This document shows positions 1 through 6,346 of a stretch of DNA of 7,354 nt, one piece after another (within the stretch, counting starts at the first letter, position 1; every line of letters starts with the position of its first letter). The position numbers and the translations under genes were made by a program. Under the pieces are notes generated by a model. The model did no database searches, was not told the DNA's origin, and saw nothing but the letters and a program-made list of their open reading frames with translations. The DNA comes from Rickettsiales bacterium (GTDB lineage: Bacteria > Pseudomonadota > Alphaproteobacteria > Rickettsiales > CANDYO01), in assembly GCA_947424995.1 (NCBI GenBank), contig CANDYO010000098.1, forward strand, positions 1-7,354, given 5' to 3'.

Positions 1-743
1 GCGCCCATTCTAATAAATATAAGAGGTATTTTAATTAGCTTGGCAGGTTCAAGTCCAAGCCAACTTCTAAAAGCAGTTAGCAGCTCTTTTACAGTGACCG
101 TTTTTGGGCCAACAACCTTTAATAATCGTTTAATTATGCCTTCTCTTTTTACGCAATACGCTACTACTTCAGTTAAATCATCCATATGGATTGGCTGAAA
201 TTGCTGTGATCCATCACCAACGAGTGGAATAAAATAAGGTAATGTTGCCAAAGCTCTAAAAAGAGAAGTACCGCCATAACAGCCACTAGCATAAACTAGC
301 GACGGCCGTAATATCACCCAGTCCATATTTTCTATGGTTTTAAGGTAATTATCAGCTAGCTTTTTAGTTAGCGCGTATTCAGTGGTATCTTCATTCTCAA
401 TTCCAAGCGCAGAAATATGGATAATTCTCCTAACCCTAGCTTTAACACAAGCATCAAATAATATTTTTGGCCCATTGACATGAACATTATCAATTTTATT
501 TTTATCAGAAGATTGCAAGAGGCCAGCTACGTTAATAACTACATCAATATTATTTAGGTAGTAGGCTAGATTTTCTAAATTTATCTCATTAAAATCGAAG
601 TGAATTATTTGTACAGATGGAAATTTTAGCTTTGTTGATTCAATATCACGTACTGCACAAATTACTTCATAACCATCTTTTAATAATTTTGCGGTAATAT
701 ATGATCCAATAAATCCATTAGCTCCAGTTATAAATATTCTCAA
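1..743 (-). CDS. SDR/epimerase-family NAD(P)-binding oxidoreductase, 3' end cut off by the window
   Basis: Only the first 247 codons are present; the gene continues past base 1. I read the start as TTG at 743-741, because a GAGGT ribosome binding site lies 7 bases upstream and the nucleotide-binding motif follows at once. The N-terminus, MRIFITGANGFIG, holds the glycine-rich GxxGxxG dinucleotide-binding loop (residues 7-13) of a Rossmann fold. A catalytic Ser is likely at 111 (HISALG), and the YxxxK pair is Y123 and K127 (YALTK), so the short-chain dehydrogenase active site looks intact. The stretches RPSLVY (146-151), GGTSLFRALA (157-166) and QPIHMDDL (183-190) resemble atypical extended SDRs of the NDUFA9-like/YbjT-like group. 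Some of these carry a C-terminal DoxX-like membrane domain, but that part would lie outside the window. The substrate cannot be inferred. The gene is separated from its upstream neighbour by 423 bases, so it probably has its own promoter. Confidence 0.88.
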   Translation of the reverse strand, partial: MRIFITGANGFIGSYITAKLLKDGYEVICAVRDIESTKLKFPSVQIIHFDFNEINLENLAYYLNNIDVVINVAGLLQSSDKNKIDNVHVNGPKILFDACVKARVRRIIHISALGIENEDTTEYALTKKLADNYLKTIENMDWVILRPSLVYASGCYGGTSLFRALATLPYFIPLVGDGSQQFQPIHMDDLTEVVAYCVKREGIIKRLLKVVGPKTVTVKELLTAFRSWLGLEPAKLIKIPLIFIRMG

Positions 744-750
744 AATTATA

Positions 751-755
751 ACCTC
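751..755 (-). promoter_or_regulatory. Ribosome binding site that sets the TTG start of the SDR gene
   Basis: The minus strand reads GAGGT followed by a 7-base spacer (TATAATT) and then TTG at 743-741. No ATG lies nearby in this frame upstream of the Rossmann motif, so this Shine-Dalgarno match is the main reason for choosing TTG. Confidence 0.7.
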
Positions 756-789
756 GTAATTTAAATTTTTGCTGAAATAAATAAATTTT

Positions 790-819
790 ACTATATCATC
801 CCTAGATAGGATATGTAAG
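790..819 (-). promoter_or_regulatory. Possible sigma70-type promoter for the SDR gene
   Basis: On the minus strand CTTACA (819-814, 4 of 6 to the -35 consensus) is followed after 18 bases by TATAGT (795-790, 5 of 6 to the -10 consensus). Transcription would begin near 783, about 40 bases before the TTG start. In DNA this AT-rich such matches arise by chance, so this is only a candidate. It is supported mainly by its position and by the need for a separate promoter after the long gap. Confidence 0.3.
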
Positions 820-856
820 AAATTACTTTAGATAAATTCTTACAGCTTATATTTTT

Positions 857-907
857 ACTGTCTGACAGTTTAGAGTAGTAACTCAAGTTACATTCAAAAG
901 TATTGAA
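857..907. repeat. Cluster of three short inverted repeats
   Basis: Three small dyads stand almost side by side: ACTGTC-T-GACAGT (857-869), GTAACT-CA-AGTTAC (878-891) and TTCAA-AAGTA-TTGAA (893-907). None is followed by a T-run on either strand in the manner of an intrinsic terminator. They lie upstream of the candidate SDR promoter, so protein-binding sites or small RNA hairpins are possible. The arms are only 5-6 bases, and chance is a real alternative. Confidence 0.35.
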
Positions 908-947
908 TTAAAACAGAGGTTGGAGACTAAAATAGGCTGAATTTGAG

Positions 948-1067
948 CTAAAGTCGAGTTGATGGTATAATTTTATAAACTAACTGCTCTCTATTTTGAT
1001 CAAATTTTAATTGATCTAAAGCTATTTCTAAGTTAACAAAAACCTCACTAATATTATCTAGAAAAAT
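948..1067 (-). pseudogene. Possible relic of a coding sequence, 39 open codons without a start
   Basis: Between the stop TAA at 1070-1068 and TAG at 950-948 the minus strand has 39 open codons. The translation looks protein-like, with an amphipathic, acidic-to-basic pattern; it contains EVFVNLEIALDQLKFDQ and ends in VYKIIPSTRL. No ATG, GTG or TTG occurs in frame, so it is unlikely to be translated as it stands. It could be the decayed C-terminal end of a lost gene. I do not recognise a family, and a chance open stretch in AT-rich DNA cannot be excluded. Confidence 0.2.
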
Positions 1068-1093
1068 TTATAATCTAAAAATACCACACCCAA

Positions 1094-1148
1094 CCTAACA
1101 ACACTCTATTCTATCTATTTAACTTATTTAGAAGCCTGTTGGATTAGG
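1094..1148 (-). terminator. Imperfect inverted repeat downstream of the giant gene, weak terminator candidate
   Basis: On the minus strand CCTAA-TC-CAACA (1148-1137) can pair with TGTTG-TTAGG (1103-1094), giving ten base pairs with a two-base bulge around a 33-base loop. It begins 18 bases after the stop codon of the large gene. A T5 tract occurs only about 12 bases beyond the stem, and the loop is long, so it does not match a classical intrinsic terminator. It could instead be a 3'-end structure that protects the transcript. Confidence 0.25.
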
Positions 1149-1166
1149 TATAATTTTTATGTTTAA

Positions 1167-4100
1167 TTAGGCCGCCATTGTAGGTTCACCGCATAGATTG
1201 TATAAATTAGGATAATCTATTATAGCTTCTAATTCCATTAAGCATTTTTTTGATGCTTGTAACTGCTCATTTATATTTAAATGAATATCATGACTAACCC
1301 ACTGATCGATTGATTTTACTGCCTCATAAGCTTTATGGTGATACTCAAGCATAGACTTAACTGGATTTTTATTAAAATCATTAATAACATTCGCATAAGT
1401 ATAAATTCCTTCTTTAAAATTAGAGCCTGAAGCTAGAAGTAATTTAGTAGTAGCTTCATCTTTAGCAAACCATAAAGCAGTTTTTTCAGCTTTATTTATA
1501 GCGTCTAATTTAGCATTTTTTTCTATTAACATTTTTATTAAATCAGTTAAACCTCTCTTAGCTGCAAACATTAATGGAGTATTTCCATTTACATCCGCAA
1601 AATTAGGGTCAGCACCATTTTCTACCAAAACTTTGAGTGTTTCATATTTTTCATCTTTACGAGCAAAATGAGCAGCTGTTTCTCCCCCTTTGTTAATAGC
1701 TTTTACATTTGCTTCTTTGTTGATTAAAGTAATGACTAAATCAGTTAAGCCCCTTTTTGCAGAATACATTAGTAGAGTGTTGCCATTGGCATCTGCCATT
1801 TCAATGTCAGCGCCATTTTCTACCAAAACTTTGAGTGTTTCATATTTTTCATGTCTACGGGCAAAATGAGCAGCTGTTTCTCCCTCTTTATTAATAGCTT
1901 TTACATTTGCTCCTTTACTAATTAAGGTGCTGACTAAATCAGTTAAGCCCCTTTTTGCAGAATACATTAAAAGAGTGTTACCATTTGGGTCTGCCATTTC
2001 AATATCATCACCATTCTTAACTAACATAGTTATAAAATTTATATTTTCTGAACTGCGCGCAAACCATAAAGCTGATTGGCCATTTTTGTTAATAGCTTTT
2101 ATATTAGCTTTATTATCGATTAAAAATTGAGCGACTGCTGAACTACTATAGCGCGCAGCCATCATTAATACACTATTACCTTCATTATCTACTTTATTTA
2201 TATCTGCACCAGCTTCGATCCATTTTTTTAGTTTCTCTGTTGTAACGTTTCTTTTCTTTACAAATACTTCTAATATTGCTTTTTCAGGATTTTCATCAAG
2301 TGCACTTTCTTCTATAAGATCTATTATTTTTACTTCATCAATAATTTCTCCATTATCAAATTCTATAAATTCGATCTTATTTAATTTATTAAACCATTTA
2401 TTTATAGTGAGTCTATCTGCTAATTCATCAAATTTTTTACCAACTTCTTTAATAGCAATTATAAGGTCTTCATTACTACGCTTTAAGATTAGATCATCTT
2501 GTTCAATAGCAAAACCAAATCTAATTTTATCAGCTGCGCCTCCATCTCCTTCTGCTATAAATGTTTCCTTATACTTTCCTTGAGCATCTTGACCTTCTCT
2601 ATCAGCGAGATATTGATAGTTGTCATAAATAATATCTTTACCATCACCTCGATTATACAAATAGGTATCGTTTCCTCTCCATCCTTTTAAATAATCACCA
2701 TCTCCTGGTCCTCCTGATAAAACATCATCTCCATCTCCTCCATCGGCTTCGTCTTTACCCGCGCCTAGTGAAATAAAATCATTTTTATCACTACCTGATA
2801 CTTTATCATTACCATCCATTGTAAATACTATGCCAGCATTACCATTAGATATGCCAAATTCGTTATTTCCTCCATCTTTAAAATAGATAATCTGGGGGTT
2901 ATTGCTACCAACATTAAAAACAAACTCATCAATTTTATAATTAATAACTCCAACAGCTTTATCTTCTTGAGCAATTGTGGATGAATACCAACCAATAAAA
3001 GTTAAAGAATCTTTTCCATTTCTAGTTTTAATTTGTAGGTTATCATTTTGTTTATCAAATACTATATCTTCAAGTTTTATTGAATTATATAATAATACTG
3101 TATCTTTTTCATCATCACGATTATGATTAATGATCACATCATGCCCAGCACCAACATAGAAAGCATATTTATCACTGCCTAATGAACCTTCTAACTTATC
3201 GTCTCCAGCACCTCCATCAAGATAATCATCTTGATTGCTACCTTTTATATAATCTTTACCATCATTACCAAAAAAAATCCCTTTATTGCAGCTGGAATCA
3301 CAAATAATCTCATCATCTCCGACGCTAGCATATATATTTTCTGCATTAATTTTAGCTGGATTAAGCTTTATTCCTAGAGCTCCTGTAATATACACAGTAT
3401 CTTCATCTTCACCGGCATCAATATTGGCTAAATCATCTTCAGCATCTATAAACAATACGTCTTTGCCTTTATAAGTATGGATTTTATCTTTTCCTTTTCC
3501 TCCAATGGCTACATCGTTATAATTACTGCCCTCTAATTCATCATCACCTTCGCCGCCATCTAAAAATACTCCAACAGGAGAATTCTTAGCATTAAATTTG
3601 TCATTGCCCTTATTTCCATAAACTGCTTCAACATTAGCTTTGGCTAGATCAAGAATAACGGCACTAGCTGTAGAAACTATAGCAATGTCATAATCATCCC
3701 CGCCATCTATTTCATCAGATTTATCTTCGCTATCAATGAGCATAATATCATGACCTTTACCCATGCTAAAAGCATCAGAACCAGCTCCTCCTTTAGCCCA
3801 ATCATTTTTATTTCCACCAATAAAAACATCATCCCCACCATTACCGTCCATGATACTATTGTAATTATTATTAGCTAAGAATACTTGTTCTTCATCACTG
3901 CCAATTGCAATGGTATAATTACCTTGTTCTAGCTTAACGAATTTTCTATCACCAGGACGAATTATTTTAATTTTAACTGCTTCACCACTTAAGTATCTTA
4001 AATTAATAGTAGAGTCACTCTCTTCAGAATAAATGCCAGCATCACTTGTTGTTAATCCCACATCATATAAAGCACCTTTAATTCTTCCGTCAGTTTTAAG

Positions 4101-6338
4101 TTCAACTGCTTGGATTATTTGGTTACCAGCTTCTTCGCTGTTTTGATGAATCGCTAAAGCTTTATCTAACAAAATCTCTTCAATACCAACTTCACTAAGT
4201 GTTTTAACTTCACCTTCTTCAGAGATTCCATTTTGATTTGCATCTTGCCAAACAACTAACTGATCAAACATTTGGTCAGCTTTGTTTATTTTACCATCAT
4301 GATTACTATCAAAAGCTAAGCGTAGTCCATCTAGATCAGTTCTAGCATTTTCATGCCACAATTTAAAAGAGATCTCTTTAGCTAATTTGATTATATAATC
4401 TTGCCCAATATCCACTGCTAGGAACGCATCTTTACCACTTACCCAACCAAGGTTTTTTAAAAAACCAACATTATCTATGTCATAAAATGCTACTGAATTA
4501 TCAATCGAAATTAGCTTGAGCCCATCTCCATCAAGATCAATCATCAATGGAAAACGAAACTTCATACGACCACCAGCATATCCTCTACCATTTTGATAGC
4601 TTCCTTCAAATTGAAATGCACTAGGAAAATTATTCATATGTTCATATCGAGGAGTTGGTCTTGGTGTAGGAGTTGGTGAGTGAGTTCTAACAGGCGTTGG
4701 AGCAGGCATTGGAGCAGGCGTTGGAGCTGGTATTGGAGCTGGTATTGGAGCAGGGGTTGGATAATATTGTTTTTTAGATGAACCACTAAAATCTGTCTTT
4801 GTATGTGAACCATAATTACCACCATTAGCTTTAAAACCATTATCAAAACCACCTGATCTAAACCCACCACCGAAGCCTCCAGAACCACCAGAACCTGAGC
4901 CTGAATTACCATTTTGCTTAGAGCCGCTACCTCCAGCGCTACCAAAGCCTGAGCCTGAGTTGCTATTCTGCTTGGAACCACTTCCTCCGGTACCGCCATT
5001 ACTTTTAAAGCCATTGTCGAAACCTGACTTCAACCCACCAAATCCAGAACCTGCATTGCCATTTTGTTTAGAGTCACTTCCACTAGAACTACCGGAACCA
5101 AAACCTGCATTACCGTTTTGCTTGGAGCTGCTTCCATCAGTTCCGCCATTGGTTTTAAAACCATTATCAAAGCCTGATTTAAATCCACCGAAACCATTAG
5201 CCCCTGAGTTGCCATCCTGCTTGGAACTACTTCCTCCAGCGCTAGAACTCTCAAAATTCTGATTAAAATAAGTTTTCTGCTCACTATTGCCAGCATTATT
5301 ATCATTTTTAAAATTACTATATTCTTGTTTGGAATATGTTTTTTCTCCTTTGGGGGTAGAGTCCTCATAATGGCGAGAATGTAACTTTGCTAACTCTAAA
5401 TCCATTGCTTTTGCAGCTCTTGAAAATTCTGACTCTTCTTGCTTAAAAGCATTATTCCATGCTTTAAATGGCTCATATACTTTTTTAGCAAAGCCAGCAG
5501 CTGAACCATACTGTCCTTGATTAAAATCACTCATGAAATCATAAGAGCCACTGCTGGTTTTAATTGGATCTCCATAACTTGAATCAGTATACCAGTTGCT
5601 TTTAGCCGTATTAGATTTGAACCATTGTCCATCAGTACTTGCATCACTAGGATTAGTTTTAAATAAAAGAGTTGAGCTTTCTCCTGGAGTAAGTAATTCA
5701 ACACTATCAAAATTAAATAATTGATGAGTAACTGGTATTGAATCGTCAAGATCATTGAATGATTGACGCTTATTTGCAGTGGATATTTTTTCTAAAGTTT
5801 TCGAAACAACTGATGCAGCTTTTTCACCAAATAAATCAGCTGAAGCTTTGCTATCAGCAGTAATTTTCTTTTCATTATATGCTATGACGGCGCCAAAACC
5901 ACCTATAAAATATCCTGAAACTCCACCTGCTGCAGTGCCAATTACAGGGATAACTGATCCCAATCCAGCTCCAACACTTCCACCCACTGTAGCGCCTATT
6001 TCAAATACAGCAATATTACTAACAATTTTTGCAAAAGTATCACTATGAGCTTTAACTTTATCACCAGCATATTTTTCTTTAGCTTGATTATAAGTTAATA
6101 CATATGATACTGGAGTTATAGCGCAAAAAGTAGTACGAGCAATTATTTTTCCTGCGACTGGATCTAAATGTTCTATAACTTTGTCTTTTATAGCAAGTGC
6201 TAGGTCCATTGCATATAATGATATTTTTTGCGCCATTTCACTAGTATGTTGTTCTTGGTTAATAACCTTATGCTCTACACTACCTTGCTCATTAACGACA
6301 AAATTTATTTGCACCATTTTTTCTTGATTAATTGACAT
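1167..6338 (-). CDS. Giant RTX-ankyrin fusion protein, putative type I secreted calcium-binding effector or adhesin (1723 aa)
   Basis: The ATG at 6338-6336 is preceded by GGAGAG with an 8-base spacer, which supports this start. There is no Sec signal peptide. Modules in order: a glycine-zipper hydrophobic segment (113-153); unassigned sequence (200-340); Gly/Ser/Asn repeats (368-510); a Pro-Ala linker (527-564); a DLDGDG plus EF-hand-like module as in large RTX proteins (596-725); degenerate RTX nonapeptides such as DGGDGDDVLSGG (about 827-1240); two haemolysin-type calcium-binding-related modules (about 1055-1142 and 1223-1336); ankyrin repeats (1352-1640); and a tail of about 80 residues. 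RTX blocks are known type I secretion substrates that fold when they meet extracellular calcium; ankyrins bind proteins. I infer export and a host- or surface-directed role. Only five cysteines occur, which fits export. RTX blocks normally sit near the C-terminus, so ankyrins after the RTX are unusual. No enzymatic domain is recognised. The gene is probably co-transcribed with the membrane protein 24 bases upstream. Confidence 0.9.
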   Translation of the reverse strand: MSINQEKMVQINFVVNEQGSVEHKVINQEQHTSEMAQKISLYAMDLALAIKDKVIEHLDPVAGKIIARTTFCAITPVSYVLTYNQAKEKYAGDKVKAHSDTFAKIVSNIAVFEIGATVGGSVGAGLGSVIPVIGTAAGGVSGYFIGGFGAVIAYNEKKITADSKASADLFGEKAASVVSKTLEKISTANKRQSFNDLDDSIPVTHQLFNFDSVELLTPGESSTLLFKTNPSDASTDGQWFKSNTAKSNWYTDSSYGDPIKTSSGSYDFMSDFNQGQYGSAAGFAKKVYEPFKAWNNAFKQEESEFSRAAKAMDLELAKLHSRHYEDSTPKGEKTYSKQEYSNFKNDNNAGNSEQKTYFNQNFESSSAGGSSSKQDGNSGANGFGGFKSGFDNGFKTNGGTDGSSSKQNGNAGFGSGSSSGSDSKQNGNAGSGFGGLKSGFDNGFKSNGGTGGSGSKQNSNSGSGFGSAGGSGSKQNGNSGSGSGGSGGFGGGFRSGGFDNGFKANGGNYGSHTKTDFSGSSKKQYYPTPAPIPAPIPAPTPAPMPAPTPVRTHSPTPTPRPTPRYEHMNNFPSAFQFEGSYQNGRGYAGGRMKFRFPLMIDLDGDGLKLISIDNSVAFYDIDNVGFLKNLGWVSGKDAFLAVDIGQDYIIKLAKEISFKLWHENARTDLDGLRLAFDSNHDGKINKADQMFDQLVVWQDANQNGISEEGEVKTLSEVGIEEILLDKALAIHQNSEEAGNQIIQAVELKTDGRIKGALYDVGLTTSDAGIYSEESDSTINLRYLSGEAVKIKIIRPGDRKFVKLEQGNYTIAIGSDEEQVFLANNNYNSIMDGNGGDDVFIGGNKNDWAKGGAGSDAFSMGKGHDIMLIDSEDKSDEIDGGDDYDIAIVSTASAVILDLAKANVEAVYGNKGNDKFNAKNSPVGVFLDGGEGDDELEGSNYNDVAIGGKGKDKIHTYKGKDVLFIDAEDDLANIDAGEDEDTVYITGALGIKLNPAKINAENIYASVGDDEIICDSSCNKGIFFGNDGKDYIKGSNQDDYLDGGAGDDKLEGSLGSDKYAFYVGAGHDVIINHNRDDEKDTVLLYNSIKLEDIVFDKQNDNLQIKTRNGKDSLTFIGWYSSTIAQEDKAVGVINYKIDEFVFNVGSNNPQIIYFKDGGNNEFGISNGNAGIVFTMDGNDKVSGSDKNDFISLGAGKDEADGGDGDDVLSGGPGDGDYLKGWRGNDTYLYNRGDGKDIIYDNYQYLADREGQDAQGKYKETFIAEGDGGAADKIRFGFAIEQDDLILKRSNEDLIIAIKEVGKKFDELADRLTINKWFNKLNKIEFIEFDNGEIIDEVKIIDLIEESALDENPEKAILEVFVKKRNVTTEKLKKWIEAGADINKVDNEGNSVLMMAARYSSSAVAQFLIDNKANIKAINKNGQSALWFARSSENINFITMLVKNGDDIEMADPNGNTLLMYSAKRGLTDLVSTLISKGANVKAINKEGETAAHFARRHEKYETLKVLVENGADIEMADANGNTLLMYSAKRGLTDLVITLINKEANVKAINKGGETAAHFARKDEKYETLKVLVENGADPNFADVNGNTPLMFAAKRGLTDLIKMLIEKNAKLDAINKAEKTALWFAKDEATTKLLLASGSNFKEGIYTYANVINDFNKNPVKSMLEYHHKAYEAVKSIDQWVSHDIHLNINEQLQASKKCLMELEAIIDYPNLYNLCGEPTMAA
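1419..2285 (-). repeat. Ankyrin repeat array, about nine repeats (residues 1352-1640)
   Basis: The C-terminal third contains successive 33-residue units with ankyrin signatures: a GxT/S-LLMxAA-type first helix, a second helix ending LI/LVxxGA, and a D/N-containing turn. Units begin near residues 1352, 1385, 1418, 1451, 1484, 1517, 1550, 1583 and 1616; the first and last are degenerate and act as caps. The frame of 33 is kept exactly through the central seven. Ankyrin arrays form an elongated protein-binding surface. In intracellular bacteria they are common in proteins delivered to the host, but they also occur in ordinary bacterial proteins. Confidence 0.92.
1593..1988 (-). repeat. Tandem 198-bp duplication, two copies of a 66-residue ankyrin pair
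   Basis: Residues 1451-1516 and 1517-1582 agree at 56 of 66 positions, and their DNA stays nearly identical over long runs. An example is the stretch from 1611 compared with 1809, exactly 198 bases apart. Each copy is a pair of ankyrins, one starting NGNTLLMYSAKRGLTDLV and the other GETAAHFAR. The flanking pairs (1385-1450 and 1583 onward) follow the same alternation but have diverged. The array therefore grew by duplicating pairs, the last event being fairly recent. Confidence 0.9.
2331..2672 (-). other. Haemolysin-type calcium-binding-related module, second copy (residues 1223-1336)
   Basis: The order DTYLYNRGDGKDIIYDN, then DKIRFGFAIEQDDLILKRS, DLIIAIK, RLTINKWF and IEFIEFDNGEII, matches the module that follows the last RTX repeats in many haemolysin-type calcium-binding proteins. 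In such proteins this module usually lies near the C-terminus; here 387 more residues follow, mainly ankyrins. Confidence 0.8.
2913..3176 (-). other. Haemolysin-type calcium-binding-related module, first copy (residues 1055-1142)
   Basis: DKYAFYVGAGHDVIINHN, DTVLLYNSIKLEDIVFDK, NLQIKT, DSLTFIGWY and KIDEFVF follow the same order as the module at residues 1223-1336. It is more diverged, for instance YVGAGHD where the second copy has NRGDGKD. The RTX block plus module therefore appears twice in succession. Confidence 0.65.
3267..3845 (-). repeat. 96-residue internal duplication within the RTX region (residues 832-1024)
   Basis: Residues 832-927 and 928-1024 align with a steady offset of 96, with one extra residue near the end of the second copy. 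Matched landmarks are LIDSEDKSDEIDGGDDYD (867) with FIDAEDDLANIDAGEDED (963), and NVEAVYGNKGND (902) with NAENIYASVGDD (998). A third, incomplete copy starts near 1024. The copies have diverged strongly, so the duplication is old. Confidence 0.75.
4164..4553 (-). other. DLDGDG/EF-hand-like module of large RTX proteins (residues 596-725)
   Basis: PLMIDLDGDGLKLIS (597-611), AFYDIDNVGF, GWVSGKDAFLAVD, then LAFDSNHDGKINKAD (674-688) and LVVWQDANQNGISEEGE (694-710) reproduce a module seen in very large RTX proteins. Two EF-hand-like loops are visible: D677-N679-D681-G682 with D688, and D699-N701-N703-G704 with E710. This suggests calcium sites additional to the beta-roll. Confidence 0.85.
4647..4760 (-). 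repeat. Proline-alanine/threonine linker (residues 527-564)
   Basis: Residues 527-564 are almost entirely x-Pro pairs: PTPAPIPAPIPAPTPAP and then PTPTPRPTPR. Such sequence forms a stiff extended chain. It separates the flexible glycine-rich repeats from the folded calcium-binding part. The repeated DNA (GGAGCTGGTATT units and relatives) could vary in copy number. Confidence 0.9.
4809..5237 (-). repeat. Gly/Ser/Asn low-complexity region of alternating long and short repeats (residues 368-510)
   Basis: SKQNGN or a variant (SKQDGN, SKQNSN) occurs five times, at residues 372, 405, 423, 455 and 473. After the first, third and fifth copies comes a long arm ending FDNGFKxNGG (390, 440, 498); after the second and fourth comes only a short Gly/Ser arm. 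The true unit is thus a long-short pair of about 50 residues (about 150 bases). It is presumably disordered and surface-exposed. Out-of-frame open stretches over this region on both strands are by-products of the biased composition. Confidence 0.88.
5880..6005 (-). other. Glycine-zipper hydrophobic segment (residues 112-153)
   Basis: EIGATVGGSVGAGLGSVIP and TAAGGVSGYFIGGFGAVIAY form two uncharged, glycine-rich hydrophobic stretches separated by PVIG, with repeated GxxxG spacing. This pattern is typical of hairpins that insert into or pack within membranes, and it is seen in several secreted toxins and effectors. It does not resemble a cleavable signal peptide and lies too far from the N-terminus to be one. 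Confidence 0.7.
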
Positions 6339-6346
6339 AATAACAA

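Larger units (their letters stand above)
744..1166. other. 423-base intergenic region between the giant gene and the SDR gene
   Basis: No intact gene or RNA gene is visible here. From right to left it holds an imperfect inverted repeat just after the giant gene's stop, a possible 39-codon relic, three short dyads, a candidate promoter and the SDR ribosome binding site, each listed separately. There is no strong GC-rich stem with a T-run, so I cannot point to a convincing intrinsic terminator for the giant gene. Confidence 0.6.
2619..3860 (-). repeat. RTX-type calcium-binding repeat region (residues 827-1240)
   Basis: Glycine- and aspartate-rich nonapeptide-like turns recur: DGNGGDDVFIGG, GGAGSDAF, DGGEGDDELEGS, DGGAGDDKLEGS, and the best-conserved DGGDGDDVLSGG. 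The family consensus is GGxGxDxLx, each pair of turns binding calcium in a beta-roll. Many copies here are degenerate and are separated by longer beta-strand spacers of the LDLAKANVEAVYGNKGND type, so calcium binding is likely at some turns but not all. Confidence 0.88.

Noticed and set aside
998..1016. GATCAA/TTGATC inverted repeat as a terminator
   Set aside because: The six-base AT-rich stem with a seven-base loop has no following T-run and lies within the possible gene relic.
1419..2285. Direct repeats at 198-bp spacing as a CRISPR or satellite array
   Set aside because: The repeats are in frame and encode ankyrin pairs, with no short conserved repeat-spacer structure.
1927..3474. Short plus-strand frames of 62-67 codons, some hydrophobic
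   Set aside because: All lie opposite the ankyrin and RTX coding sequence, and their hydrophobic look comes from complementing Asp/Lys/Asn-rich codons.
4960..5262. Plus-strand open frame of 100 codons rich in Pro and Leu
   Set aside because: It is the antisense shadow of the Gly/Ser/Asn repeats in the giant gene; repeat composition keeps the frame open, and there is no independent start signal.
4634..5368. Two minus-strand frames of 126 and 112 codons inside the giant gene
   Set aside because: They are out-of-frame readings of the low-complexity region, giving monotonous Val/Leu/Met/Gln-rich translations, while the long frame carries recognisable domains throughout.
5531..6048. 74-codon minus and 89-codon plus frames over the N-terminal part of the giant gene
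   Set aside because: They overlap the supported frame and show no ribosome binding site or family features.
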